This document shows positions 51,066 through 59,835 of a stretch of 64,000 nucleotides of DNA, piece after piece (positions within the stretch are counted from its first letter, which is position 1; each line of letters begins with the position of its first letter). This DNA is from Nocardioides islandensis (lineage in GTDB: Bacteria; Actinomycetota; Actinomycetes; Propionibacteriales; Nocardioidaceae), in assembly GCF_015352455.1 (NCBI RefSeq), contig NZ_JADKPN010000007.1, positions 169,060 through 233,059 on the forward strand, given 5' to 3'. A program made the translations under genes and the position numbers. The notes under the pieces are model-generated. The model was not told where the DNA came from. It ran no database searches and saw only the letters and a program-made list of their open reading frames with translations.

Positions 51066-52453
51066 TGCCGCCCGCCGAGAAACTTCCCCACGACGACCCC
51101 GAGATCGACGCCGAGATCGACCCCGAGACGGACTCAGGCGCTCCCGCCGACGAGCCGCCGGCCGACGTCCCCCTCCTCCCGCTGCGTGACGGCCTGCCGC
51201 GCATCGTGGACACCGACGCCGGGCTGGCCGAGGTGTGCGCGGCCCTCGCCGCCGGCACGGGACCGGTGGCGATCGACGCCGAACGGGCGTCCGGCTACCG
51301 GTACTCCGCCCGCGCGTACCTCATCCAGCTGCGTCGCGAGGGTGCCGGCACGGCGCTGGTCGACCCGATCGCCTTCGACTCGTTGGCGCCGCTCCAGAAG
51401 GTGCTCGAGGGCACCGAGTGGATCCTGCACGCCGCCACCCAGGACCTGCCGTGCCTCACCGAGCTGGGGCTCTACCCGACCCGGCTGTTCGACACCGAGC
51501 TCGCGGGCCGGCTGCTCGGGTACCCCCGCGTCGGTCTCGCCTCACTCGTCGAGACCCTGCTCGGGCAGCGGATGGCCAAGGAGCACTCCGCCGTCGACTG
51601 GTCGACGCGGCCGCTGCCCGAGCCGTGGCTCGAGTACGCCGCGCTGGACGTCGAGATGCTGATCGAGCTGCGCGAGGTGCTGGCGCGCGAGCTGGTCGCG
51701 TCCGGCAAGGAGTTCTGGGCCGCGGAGGAGTTCGACTGGCTGCGCGGGTTCACCCAGCAGGCCCGCGTGGACCAGTGGCGGCGCACGTCCGGGCTGCACA
51801 AGGTCCGCGGCCGCCGCGCGCTCGGCGCCGTCCGGGCGCTCTGGACGACGCGCGACCAGATCGCCGCCGAGCGGGACGTCACGCCGACCCGGATCATCCC
51901 GGACTCCGCGATCATCGCCGCGGCGCTGGCCATGCCGACCACGCGGGCGGCGCTCAAGGCCACCAAGGGCTTCTACGGGCGAGGAGCCGACCGGTACGCC
52001 GGCCGGTGGGTCGCCGTGCTGGCGCAGGTCCGTGACCTGCCCGAGAGCCAGCTGCCCACGCGCTCCCCGCGTGCCGAGGGCCCGCCTCCGCCGCGTGCCT
52101 GGGCCGACAAGGACCCGGTCGCGGCGCGGCGGCTCCAGCTCGCCCGCGAGGCCATCACCGCGCTGGCCGAGCAGCAGGACGTGCCGGCCGAGAACCTGCT
52201 GACCCCCGACTTCGTCCGGCGGGTGCTCTGGACCCCTCCGCACACGCGTGAGGAGGAGCCGCTGACCCGCGCGATGGCCATGACGTTGCGCGACTTCGGA
52301 GCCCGGGCCTGGCAGGTACGACTGACCGCTCCCCTGCTCGCCGAGGCCGTGCTGGCCGCCGACCGCGAGGTCGCGGAGGGCAAGGTCGTCGTGGAGCCGA
52401 CCCAGGCGACAGACGCGGACGAGCCGGCTAGTACCCCGACGGAGACCCCGTAG
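51065..52453 (+). CDS. rnd: Ribonuclease D (3'-5' exonuclease with HRDC domain)
   Basis: 462 residues. After an acidic tail-like N-terminus (1-35), the DEDDy exonuclease domain spans about 45-215: VAIDAERASGYRYSARAYLIQ (DxE), HAATQDLPCL (second Asp), LEYAALDVEMLIEL (Tyr and last Asp). An HRDC domain follows at about 220-305, and a second helical region to about 440. Trims tRNA and other stable RNA precursors. The last 26 nt overlap the end of the convergent solute-binding gene. Confidence 0.92.
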   Translation: MPPAEKLPHDDPEIDAEIDPETDSGAPADEPPADVPLLPLRDGLPRIVDTDAGLAEVCAALAAGTGPVAIDAERASGYRYSARAYLIQLRREGAGTALVDPIAFDSLAPLQKVLEGTEWILHAATQDLPCLTELGLYPTRLFDTELAGRLLGYPRVGLASLVETLLGQRMAKEHSAVDWSTRPLPEPWLEYAALDVEMLIELREVLARELVASGKEFWAAEEFDWLRGFTQQARVDQWRRTSGLHKVRGRRALGAVRALWTTRDQIAAERDVTPTRIIPDSAIIAAALAMPTTRAALKATKGFYGRGADRYAGRWVAVLAQVRDLPESQLPTRSPRAEGPPPPRAWADKDPVAARRLQLAREAITALAEQQDVPAENLLTPDFVRRVLWTPPHTREEEPLTRAMAMTLRDFGARAWQVRLTAPLLAEAVLAADREVAEGKVVVEPTQATDADEPASTPTETP

Positions 52454-53867
52454 GACTCCCGGTCGTCGCGTCGCTCGGGCTCTGCGTCCCGTCGGTCGGG
52501 CTGGGCGTGGCCGTCTCGGGGTTGAGGATCGGCTGCGAGGCCAGGTCGATGTCCTGACCCACCGCGGCCAGGTCGAGGATCGGGGCACCGTAGAAGAGCT
52601 GCTGGAGGTACGGCGCCACCACGTCGTCGAGGTCGTCCCACGTGTCCAGCAGCGGCGGGATCGCCATCTTGCCGAGCGCGTCGTTGAAGACCGTGGCCGA
52701 GAGCGGCGCCTGGTCGGGCTGGAGGAAGTCGTCGGAGTACGCGACCTCCTGGTTGGCCGGTTGGAGGTAGCCGCGTTTGGCGACCTCGGTGACCGCGTCG
52801 GTGCTGGTGGCGTACACCAGGAAGTCCGCGGCGGTCGCCGGGCTCACGGCGGTCGCGGAGATGCAGAGCGCCGAGATCTCGCCGGTCGTCGCCTGGCTGT
52901 CGATCGTCGGGATCGGCATCACGTCCCAGTGGAGCGCAGGCACCTTGCGCAGCTGCGGCACGAGCGCACGGCTGCCGGTGATCATCCCGAGCTTGCCCGC
53001 CTCGAACCACTCCAGCGCCGGCTTCTCGGCCAGCTGCTCCTCGGTGAGGGTCAGCTTCGGGTCGCGGAACAGGGTGAGCATCGTCTGCAGTGCCGCCTGG
53101 GTGCCCTCACCGCTGAACGCCAGCGAGGTCGGGTCGCTGTCGTCGTCGAAGAGGTCGCCGCCGCCGGAGTACACGAACGGCGCGATGCCCGGCAGCGTCG
53201 GCTCGACCGAGACACCCTTGGTGCCCTTGCTGGGTCTCGCAGCGAACTCGGCGGCCGCCACGAACTCGTCCCAGCTCCACCGCTTGTGGTCGTTCGGGAC
53301 CTCGAGCCCGCGCAGCTCCATCCGCTCGAAGTCGACCAGGTCCTCGTTGTAGAAGACGACCTGAGGGGCGACGCCGTACGGCATGCACTGCAGGCGGTTG
53401 TCGGCACTGAACGCGGTCAGCGCGTCTCGGCTGTAGACGTCGCCGAAGTCCACGCCCCGCTCGTCGAGCAGCGAGTCGACGGGCCGGGTCAGCTGGTTGT
53501 CGAGGTACCAGCGCATGTCGCGGCGCGACACCAGGAACACGTCCGGGAGCGGGTCGCCGCGCTCGACCGCGGTGCGCAGGCCGTCGTGGCCCTTCCAGTG
53601 CTCGACGTCCACCTCGGCCCGCTCGGTGGTCGAGTCGAAGTGCCGGGCCATGTCGGTGTACGCCGCCACCTCGTCGGGCGAGCCGTAGACCCCGAAGGTC
53701 AGCTTCACCGGCTCGGACGGGGAGGACGGCGCGCTGCTGGTCTCCGGCGGAGGGTTCGGTGAGCTGCTGGAGTCGGTCGTGCACGCGGCCAACGAGAGGA
53801 CCAGCGCCGTCGTCACCGCCACCACCGTGAGGCCCGCCCCGAGCACGCGCGTGACCGCCGACCTCAC
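52428..53867 (-). CDS. Extracellular solute-binding lipoprotein (family 1, sugar type)
   Basis: 479 residues, GTG start with GGAGGAG 8-9 nt upstream and a TACAGT hexamer further up. Signal peptide with lipobox SLAAC at about residues 25-29, a Ser/Pro linker, then an ABC substrate-binding domain (VKLTFGVYGSPDEVAAYTDMA; CMPYGVAPQVVFYNEDLVD; WSWDEFVAAAEF; WFEAGKLGMITGS). Typical of sugar-type binding proteins. No permease or ATPase gene is adjacent, so it is an orphan. A low-complexity Ser/Thr/Pro tail ends the protein. Confidence 0.88.
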   Translation of the reverse strand: MRSAVTRVLGAGLTVVAVTTALVLSLAACTTDSSSSPNPPPETSSAPSSPSEPVKLTFGVYGSPDEVAAYTDMARHFDSTTERAEVDVEHWKGHDGLRTAVERGDPLPDVFLVSRRDMRWYLDNQLTRPVDSLLDERGVDFGDVYSRDALTAFSADNRLQCMPYGVAPQVVFYNEDLVDFERMELRGLEVPNDHKRWSWDEFVAAAEFAARPSKGTKGVSVEPTLPGIAPFVYSGGGDLFDDDSDPTSLAFSGEGTQAALQTMLTLFRDPKLTLTEEQLAEKPALEWFEAGKLGMITGSRALVPQLRKVPALHWDVMPIPTIDSQATTGEISALCISATAVSPATAADFLVYATSTDAVTEVAKRGYLQPANQEVAYSDDFLQPDQAPLSATVFNDALGKMAIPPLLDTWDDLDDVVAPYLQQLFYGAPILDLAAVGQDIDLASQPILNPETATPSPTDGTQSPSDATTGSPTGSPSGY

Positions 53868-53990
53868 CCGCTGCTCCTCCTCTGCCCCTCTGCCGGGGGC
53901 TCACTGTAGTGCCCGCGACGGACGGTACGACACCGACGGTTGCCGCCCCGGAAGCCCGTGTCGTGACGGGCTGGAGGCGCCCACGGCTCC

Positions 53991-53996
53991 TACGAT
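53991..53996 (+). promoter_or_regulatory. Leaderless -10 (TACGAT)
   Basis: TACGAT ends 6 nt before GTG 54003. Confidence 0.6.
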
Positions 53997-54002
53997 CAGC
54001 GC

Positions 54003-54614
54003 GTGCTGACTTCCCCCAGTACGTTCCGGATGACCTTGCTCACCTGCCTGGTCGTCGCCGTGACGGTGCTCACCTCCTGCGGCGACGAGGCGCACCCCTC
54101 CTCCGCGATCGCCCAGGTGCCGAAGCGCAAGATCGGCCCGGCAGCCCACCTCCTCGCGACCGACAAGATGCCGACGGCCGGCGCCGACTGGACCGGTGTG
54201 GACACGACCGACGCCGACGAGGTGCTCGGTCCCTGCCACCTCACCTCGCTGGTCGACATCGGGGCGCTGTCCGCCGCCCGACGTACGTGGAGCTCGTCGG
54301 CCTCCTCGCCCAAGGCCGTGCAGGTGGTGGCGAAGTTCGCCGACAACAAGTCCGCCTGGCGCGCCCACCAGGTCCTCGACTCCTGGCAGGCCGACTGTGC
54401 CGGCCGGGTCGACGGCACGGTCGGCGACCGACGTGCCGTCGAGGTGGCCACCGGCTCCGCGGAGGCCTACCGCGTCGCCCAGGGCGACCGGGCCACCGAC
54501 CTCGGCATCGTCCGCAAGGGCGAGTACCTCAGCGTCGTCTCGTTCACCAGCCCCGCCTCCTCCGACCCCGCCCCCACCAAGGCCGCCCTCAAGCGGATCG
54601 CCGCGACGTTCTGA
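54003..54614 (+). CDS. Putative lipoprotein
   Basis: 203 residues. Signal segment TLLTCLVVAVTVLTSCGDE with lipobox LTSC at about residue 26. The mature domain has two Cys residues (GPCHLTS, QADCAGR) and a pattern (WRAHQVLDSWQADC ... AYRVAQGDRATDLGIVRKGEYLSVVSF) resembling the external sensor-type domains of actinobacterial lipoproteins. No function recognised. The gene ends 1 nt before a dispersed repeat. Confidence 0.7.
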   Translation: MLTSPSTFRMTLLTCLVVAVTVLTSCGDEAHPSSAIAQVPKRKIGPAAHLLATDKMPTAGADWTGVDTTDADEVLGPCHLTSLVDIGALSAARRTWSSSASSPKAVQVVAKFADNKSAWRAHQVLDSWQADCAGRVDGTVGDRRAVEVATGSAEAYRVAQGDRATDLGIVRKGEYLSVVSFTSPASSDPAPTKAALKRIAATF

Positions 54615-54615
54615 C

Positions 54616-54720
54616 CCGCTGGTCGAGGAAGGCGCGCTAGCGCCTGTCACGAGACCCCGTGAGCGAGCTGCCCACGTCCAGGGGTCTCGTGACGGGACTT
54701 CGTCCCTCCTCGACCAGCGG
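54616..54720. repeat. 105-bp inverted-repeat element of CTGGTCGAGG type
   Basis: Outer arms CCGCTGGTCGAGGA (54616-54629) and TCCTCGACCAGCGG (54707-54720), inner arms CACGAGACCCC (54648-54658) and GGGGTCTCGTG (54681-54691). It fills the whole gap between two convergent genes, starting 1 nt after one stop and ending directly before the other. Elements of this sequence type are, as I recall, abundant between genes in Nocardioides. It can act as a bidirectional terminator. Confidence 0.85.
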
Positions 54721-55116
54721 TCAGAGGGCGTGGTGCTCGCGCGCAGCCGCGACGACCGCCTCGAACGTCGCCCGGTCCAGCGCCGCTCCCTCGCGGCGGA
54801 TGGCGGAGTCGTCGAGGACGAGGAGACGGTCCAGCCGTACCTCGCTGGGCCGGCCCTCGTGGTCCCAGGCGCCCGTACCGACGTCCATCCAGTACCTGCC
54901 CCAGTGCGCCTCGTCCTCGGCGTCTCGGTCGTGGTCCTTGCTGGTGAGCATCAGGCCGAGCCAGGTGCCAGGTTCGGTACCCCGCGCGAGCAGCAGCACG
55001 GGCCGGTCCTTGCCCTGGGACGGGTCCTCCTCGTAGGGGACCCAGCCCCACACGACCTCGCCGGGGTCCGGTTCGCCGTCGACCTCGGGCGCGTAGACGA
55101 TCCCGGGCTCATCCAT
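54721..55116 (-). CDS. PemK/MazF-like toxin-family protein
   Basis: 131 residues. PGEVVWGWVPYEEDPSQGKDRPVLLLA (about 18-44) matches the N-terminal strand pattern of PemK/MazF endoribonucleases (PGDIxWxxxxPxxGxExxKxRPxLVL), followed by LGLMLTSKDHD. No antitoxin gene is coupled to it; family members of this kind are common as single genes in actinobacteria, so toxin activity is not proven. Leaderless ATG start. A strongly structured non-coding stretch lies directly upstream. Confidence 0.75.
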   Translation of the reverse strand: MDEPGIVYAPEVDGEPDPGEVVWGWVPYEEDPSQGKDRPVLLLARGTEPGTWLGLMLTSKDHDRDAEDEAHWGRYWMDVGTGAWDHEGRPSEVRLDRLLVLDDSAIRREGAALDRATFEAVVAAAREHHAL

Positions 55117-55122
55117 GGGGAC

Positions 55123-55128
55123 AGCCTA
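55123..55128 (-). promoter_or_regulatory. Leaderless -10 (TAGGCT) for the MazF-like gene
   Basis: Minus-strand TAGGCT ends 6 nt before ATG 55116. Confidence 0.6.
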
Positions 55129-55149
55129 GGGAACCACCGGGATCAGAGT

Positions 55150-55238
55150 GTGTGTGCCGGACCGGGAGCGCCTCACGGCGCAAGGCCGCTCGTAGCGGCT
55201 GAAGTTGGGACCCGGGGCTGCCGCGGCCCGGCACACGC
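55150..55238. ncRNA. Candidate structured RNA of unknown family (strand undecided)
   Basis: GTGTGCCGG (55152-55160) and CCGGCACAC (55228-55236) form a perfect 9-bp closing stem, extendable by a G-T and a G-C pair. Inside are GCGCC-TCAC-GGCGC (55168-55181) and GCCGCT-CGT-AGCGGC (55185-55199), plus a GC-rich third arm near 55211-55228. That is a multi-branched fold of about 89 nt in a gap with no gene. It does not show the SRP, tmRNA, RNase P or tRNA signatures I looked for. A T-containing tail follows on the plus strand. Confidence 0.4.
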
Positions 55239-55293
55239 CAAGAGTTTAGTGCTTCGTGGGTGACCGCGGGGAATTTGTGACCAGGCGCGAGTT

Positions 55294-55887
55294 TCAGGCC
55301 AGCGAGTGGTCCAGCTCGAGCCGTGCGGCCGACTCCAGCTGGTCGGCCAGGGTCTGCATCCGCGACGCCTCCTCGGCCGGTACGTCGAGGGCCGCCCGCC
55401 CGGTCGCGACCACGCGCGCGAACGCCGCGGCGCGGAACAGCACGTCCACGAACTCCGACATCGCGATCCCGCGCAGCACGTGGTCGACCATCGTCTTCAA
55501 CTCCTCCGGCCCGGGAGGGTCGGCCACGCCGGCGACCGCGCCCGCGACCGGCGCGTGCAGCCGTCCGGCCTCGAACTGGCGCGCGACGCCCGCCGGGTCG
55601 GCGTACACCCACTGCCGCAGCAGGAACAACCGCCACAGGCAACCGGCCAGCGAGTCCGCCGCGGCGCGCGACCACAGCTCGGCGATCGTCTCGATCCCCT
55701 CGGTCTCGGCCAGGTGCGTCAGCCGCTCGCCGATCTCGGCCTGCTCCGGACCGCGCGCCCCGCGCACGATGAGCTGGGCAGCGCGGTCTGCGGCCTCCGC
55801 GACCAGGGCCGGGTCACTGCCGCCCTCGATGGCCTCGAAGAACCGGTCGCCGGGCGTCAGCGGCTTGTGATGGGGTCGCTCTGTCAT
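55294..55887 (-). CDS. Conserved hypothetical helical protein
   Basis: 197 residues, alpha-helical and acidic, no signal peptide. Starts MTERPHHKPLTPGDRFFEAI and continues with helices such as LTHLAETEGIETIAELWSRA and EELKTMVDHVLRGIAMSEFVDVLFRAAAF. No family recognised. The start is set by TAGCCT 8 nt upstream, a leaderless arrangement; GTG 55890 is adjacent. Downstream of hrpA on the same strand. Confidence 0.7.
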   Translation of the reverse strand: MTERPHHKPLTPGDRFFEAIEGGSDPALVAEAADRAAQLIVRGARGPEQAEIGERLTHLAETEGIETIAELWSRAAADSLAGCLWRLFLLRQWVYADPAGVARQFEAGRLHAPVAGAVAGVADPPGPEELKTMVDHVLRGIAMSEFVDVLFRAAAFARVVATGRAALDVPAEEASRMQTLADQLESAARLELDHSLA

Positions 55888-55895
55888 CACGCAGC

Positions 55896-55901
55896 AGGCT
55901 A
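55896..55901 (-). promoter_or_regulatory. Leaderless -10 (TAGCCT) overlapping the hrpA stop codon
   Basis: Minus-strand TAGCCT begins with the TAG stop codon of hrpA and ends 8 nt before ATG 55887, so the stop codon doubles as the first half of the hexamer. Confidence 0.5.
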
Positions 55902-58900
55902 CGACCGCGAGGTGCTCTTGTCTGCGAGGGCCCGCCGGATGCGTTGGTCCGAGATCGAGTACGCCGTCCCGAGCTGTTGCGCCCACAGCGAGACGCGGTA
56001 CTCCTCGAGCATCCACCGCACCCGCCGCAGGGCTGCCCCGGGAGGACGTCCTGCGGGCAGCGCGGCAACGTGGTTGAGGTAGGACGCCTGCACGTCGGCG
56101 ACCTGCGCCATCAGCTGGGCGTCCTTCGCCACCTGGGAGTCCAGCCGCTCGCGGCGGTGGTCGACGGCCATCAGGTAGACCGGGTACCGGCGCAGCTGCT
56201 CGGGACCGGCCTCCCCCACGAACCCGCGGTCGACCAGCCGGCTCACCTGAGCGCGCATGTCCTGCATCGCGGCCAGCGTCGTCAGCTCGGCGCGGCCGCT
56301 GATCCGCTTCTCGGTCTGGCGCCACACCTCCAGCACCCGCAGCACGTCGGCGAGCACGGCCGCCAGCCGCTCCTCGAGGACGCCGTCGAGCTCCTCGGCG
56401 AGCGCGTCGTACGCCCTCTCGTCGCGGACCGGCGGGTGAGCGTCCACGACGGATCCGGCGACGGCGGCACGCAGGTCGTCGACCAGCTCGGCGACGGTCG
56501 GGTACGGCGAGCCGGCCAGTCCCAGCTTCTCGGCATTCCCCAGGGCAGCAAGGGGATCGAGGTTCCTCATGCCGAGCAGCAGCAGGCGTCGTACGCCGAG
56601 CCGGTGCCTGGCGTCCGCCTCGTCGGCCGACCCGTACACGCCCATCCCGACGGTCGCGCCCTCGTCGACGAGCGCCGGGAAGCCGCGCACCTCGTGGCCG
56701 GCCCGTCGCTGGAGCACGGCCTCCTCGATCGTGCCGAACGTCCACGTCGTCTGCCCGGTCGCCGAGAGACCCTCGGACGTGGCGACCTCGGCCAGCGCCG
56801 CGTCGAAGGCCGGCCGTAGGGGCGCCTTCAGCGCTTCGAGGTCCTTGCCCCGCGCCTGCTCGGTGCCGGCGTCGTCGACGACGCGGTAGGTCGGCCGCAG
56901 GTGCGCGGGCACCTTCTCCCAGTCCCAGGCCTCGCGCGGGACGACGACGCCGGTGGTCGACCGCAGGTACCTCTCCAGCGCGTCCAGCAAGGGTTCGTCG
57001 CCGGCCGGCACGCGGGCCAGGAACTCGCGGGCGGTGTTGGGCGCCGGCACGAAGGACACCCGGAGGTTCTTGGGCAGGCTGCGGATCAGGTCGGTGACCA
57101 GCTCCGCGCGCAGGCCGGGGACGTTCCAGGAGAAGTCGTCGGCCTCCACCCGGTTGAGGGTGGCGACGGGCACGTCGATGGTGAGGCCGTCGTCGGCGGA
57201 GCCGGGCTGGAACACGTAGGAGATCGGGAACGTCAGGCCCTCGGCCTCCCACGCCTGCGGGTAGTCCGCCTCGCGCACCTCCTCGACCGTGTCGTTCGTG
57301 AGCATCGCCGGGTCGAAGGTCAGCAGGTCCGGGGCACGGCGGCGGACCTCCTTCCACCACGAGTCGAAGTGCGCACCGCTGACGACCTCCGGCCCGATGC
57401 GCGCGTCGTAGAACTCGAAGAGCGTGTGCTCGTCGACCACGATGTCGCGGCGGCGGGCGCGGTGCTCGAGCTCCTCGGCCTCCTCCAGCAGGCGGAGGTT
57501 CTCCCGGTAGAACTTCTGCGTCGTCGACCACTCGCCGTACACGAGCGCGTGCCGGATGAACATCTCGCGGCTGAGCGCCTGGTCGATGCGGCCGTACTGC
57601 ACCAGCCGGTCGGCGACCAACGGGACGCCGTACAGCGTCACCCGCTCGTAGGCCATCACCGCGGCGCGCTTCTTGGACCAGTGCGGCTCGGAGTACGTGC
57701 GCTTGACCAGGTGCGCGCCGATGCGCTCGGCCCACTCGGGTTGGATCGCGGCGTTCTGGCGGGCCCAGAGACGGCCGGTCTCGACGAGCTCGCCGGCCAT
57801 CAGGTACGCCGGGTTGGCGCCCTTCAGCCCGCTGCCGGGGAAGACCGCGAACCTGCTGTTGCGCGCGCCCAGGTACTCCCGGGGGCCCCGGACGCGCTCA
57901 TTCCCCCTGGCCTGCACGCGCTCCTCGAGCATCCCGATGTGGCTGAGCAGACCGGCCAGCAGGGACTGGTGGATCGCGTCGTCGTCCGGCTCCCCGGACG
58001 GCTTCCCGAGGTCGATCCGCATCTCCTTGCAGACCTGGCGCAGCTGGGACTCGAAGTCCTGCCACTCGCGGACGCGCAGGTAGTTGAGGTACTCGCGCCT
58101 GCACATCCGCCGGAACGCGCTGCCCGACAGCTCGCGCTGCTGCTCGCGCAGGTAGCGCCAGAGGTTGAGCCAGGTGAGGAAGTCCGACTTCTTGTCGGTG
58201 AACCGCGCGTGCTGCTGGTCGGCCTGCGGCCGTTGCTCGGCCGGTCGCTCGCGCGGGTCCTGGAGGGACAGGGCAGCCGCGATGACGAGCACGTCGCGGA
58301 CGACGCCGAGCCGCTCGGCCTCCAGGATCATCCGCCCCAGGCGCGGGTCGATCGGCAGCCGGGCGAGCCGCTGCCCGACCTTGGTCAGCCGTTGCCGCTC
58401 CTGCACAGCGCCGAGCTCCTCGAGCAGCTGGACGCCGTCAGCGACGTTCCTCTTGTCCGGCGGGTCGACGAAGGGGAACCGGGCGATGTCGCCGAGCCGC
58501 AGCGACGTCATCTGGAGGATGACCGAGGCCAGGTTGGTGCGCAGGATCTCCGGGTCGGTGAAGACGGGCCGGGACTCGAAGTCCTCCTCGGCGTAGAGCC
58601 GGATGGCGATGCCGGCCTCGACGCGTCCGCAGCGGCCGGAGCGCTGGCGCGCCGACGCCTGGCTGATCGCCTCGATGGGCAGGCGTTGCACCTTGGTGCG
58701 GGCCGAGTAGCGGGAGATACGTGCGACGCCCGAGTCCACGACGTACCGGATGCCCGGCACGGTGAGGGAGGTCTCGGCGACGTTGGTGGCGAGGACGATG
58801 CGGCGGCCGGGGTGGCCCTGCGTATGGGGAGCGAAGACACGATGTTGTTCAGCGGCCGACAACCGTGAGTACAGCGGCACGATCTCGTCGTTCGGCCGCT

Positions 58901-59687
58901 CTGCGGTCAGCACCTCGGCGGTGTCGCGGATCTCCCGCTCCCCGGGGAGGAACACCAGGATGTCGCCGGGTCCCTCGCGGCCGAGCTCTGCGCAAGCGTC
59001 GACGATCGCCTCGGTCTGGTCGCGGACGATCGCCTCGCCCTCCTCGTCCTCCTCGGGGAGCTCGACGAGCGGGCGGTACCTGACCTCGACGGGGTACGTG
59101 CGGCCGGACACCTCGACGATCGGCGCCGGCTTCCCCCGGCGATCCGCGAAGTGCTGCGCGAACCGCTCCGGGTCGATGGTCGCGCTGGTGATGATGAGCT
59201 TCAGGTCGGGGCGGCGCGGCAGCAGCCGCTTGAGGTACCCGAGCAGGAAGTCGATGTTGAGGCTCCGCTCGTGCGCCTCGTCGATGATGATCGTGTCGTA
59301 CTTCCGCAGGTCCCGGTCCCGCTGCAGCTCGGCCAGCAGGATGCCGTCGGTCATCAGCTTCACCCGGCCGGCGCGCGACGTCTTGTCGGTGAAGCGGACC
59401 TGGTACCCGACCACGTCGCCCAGCTCGGACCCCATCTCGCTGGCGATCCGCTCGGCCACCGACCGGGCCGCGATCCGGCGCGGCTGGGTGTGCCCGATGA
59501 TCCCGTCCCGCCCGCCCTTGCCCCGTCCGAGGGTCAGGCAGATCTTGGGCAGCTGCGTGGTCTTGCCGGACCCGGTCTCGCCCGCGACCACGACCACTTG
59601 GTGGTCGCGGATGGCGGCGGCGATGTCGTCACGGCGCTGCGAGACCGGCAGCTCCGGCGGGAAGGTGATGTCCACGGCGGCGTCCAT
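55899..59687 (-). CDS. hrpA: ATP-dependent RNA helicase HrpA
   Basis: 1262 residues, close to the about 1300 usual for HrpA. Walker A VVVAGETGSGKTTQLPK at about 32-48, DEAH box IIIDEAHERSLN at about 137-148, SAT motif ITSATIDPERF, motif VI QRSGRCGR; then HA2 and OB-fold regions and the long HrpA-specific C-terminal half (RREYLNYLRVREWQDFESQL). A DExH/DEAH helicase remodelling RNA or ribosomes. ATG 59687 with no clear ribosome site. A repeat element lies between it and the gene upstream. Confidence 0.95.
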   Translation of the reverse strand: MDAAVDITFPPELPVSQRRDDIAAAIRDHQVVVVAGETGSGKTTQLPKICLTLGRGKGGRDGIIGHTQPRRIAARSVAERIASEMGSELGDVVGYQVRFTDKTSRAGRVKLMTDGILLAELQRDRDLRKYDTIIIDEAHERSLNIDFLLGYLKRLLPRRPDLKLIITSATIDPERFAQHFADRRGKPAPIVEVSGRTYPVEVRYRPLVELPEEDEEGEAIVRDQTEAIVDACAELGREGPGDILVFLPGEREIRDTAEVLTAERPNDEIVPLYSRLSAAEQHRVFAPHTQGHPGRRIVLATNVAETSLTVPGIRYVVDSGVARISRYSARTKVQRLPIEAISQASARQRSGRCGRVEAGIAIRLYAEEDFESRPVFTDPEILRTNLASVILQMTSLRLGDIARFPFVDPPDKRNVADGVQLLEELGAVQERQRLTKVGQRLARLPIDPRLGRMILEAERLGVVRDVLVIAAALSLQDPRERPAEQRPQADQQHARFTDKKSDFLTWLNLWRYLREQQRELSGSAFRRMCRREYLNYLRVREWQDFESQLRQVCKEMRIDLGKPSGEPDDDAIHQSLLAGLLSHIGMLEERVQARGNERVRGPREYLGARNSRFAVFPGSGLKGANPAYLMAGELVETGRLWARQNAAIQPEWAERIGAHLVKRTYSEPHWSKKRAAVMAYERVTLYGVPLVADRLVQYGRIDQALSREMFIRHALVYGEWSTTQKFYRENLRLLEEAEELEHRARRRDIVVDEHTLFEFYDARIGPEVVSGAHFDSWWKEVRRRAPDLLTFDPAMLTNDTVEEVREADYPQAWEAEGLTFPISYVFQPGSADDGLTIDVPVATLNRVEADDFSWNVPGLRAELVTDLIRSLPKNLRVSFVPAPNTAREFLARVPAGDEPLLDALERYLRSTTGVVVPREAWDWEKVPAHLRPTYRVVDDAGTEQARGKDLEALKAPLRPAFDAALAEVATSEGLSATGQTTWTFGTIEEAVLQRRAGHEVRGFPALVDEGATVGMGVYGSADEADARHRLGVRRLLLLGMRNLDPLAALGNAEKLGLAGSPYPTVAELVDDLRAAVAGSVVDAHPPVRDERAYDALAEELDGVLEERLAAVLADVLRVLEVWRQTEKRISGRAELTTLAAMQDMRAQVSRLVDRGFVGEAGPEQLRRYPVYLMAVDHRRERLDSQVAKDAQLMAQVADVQASYLNHVAALPAGRPPGAALRRVRWMLEEYRVSLWAQQLGTAYSISDQRIRRALADKSTSRS

Positions 59688-59721
59688 GGTGCCAGGCGCC
59701 GCCTGAGTCCTCCGAGCGAGT

Positions 59722-59835
59722 TCTCACGACCCGCGTGCGGTCGAGGCACGAGCCCGGACGCGAGGGGGGTCGTGAGATCGAGGAGCGCCGACCCACACCG
59801 GCGCGCAGCGACGGGATGGGTGGCGCGTCTCGAGA
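59722..59835. repeat. Degenerate inverted-repeat element, relative of the 54616 element
   Basis: TCTCACGACCC (59722-59732) and GGGTCGTGAGA (59767-59777) are perfect 11-bp arms. Beyond them lie ATCGAGGAGCGCC and GGCGCGTCTCGAGATCAGCGG, recalling the CGAGG/GTCTCG blocks of the element at 54616, and the right end runs into the stop of the RTX-like gene. Probably an old copy that now serves as a terminator. Confidence 0.5.

Noticed and set aside
55150..55238. Structured stretch as SRP RNA, tmRNA or selenocysteine tRNA
   Set aside because: No GGAAGGxAGCA-type SRP loop, no tmRNA tag frame, no TTCGA T-loop and no TCA anticodon loop.
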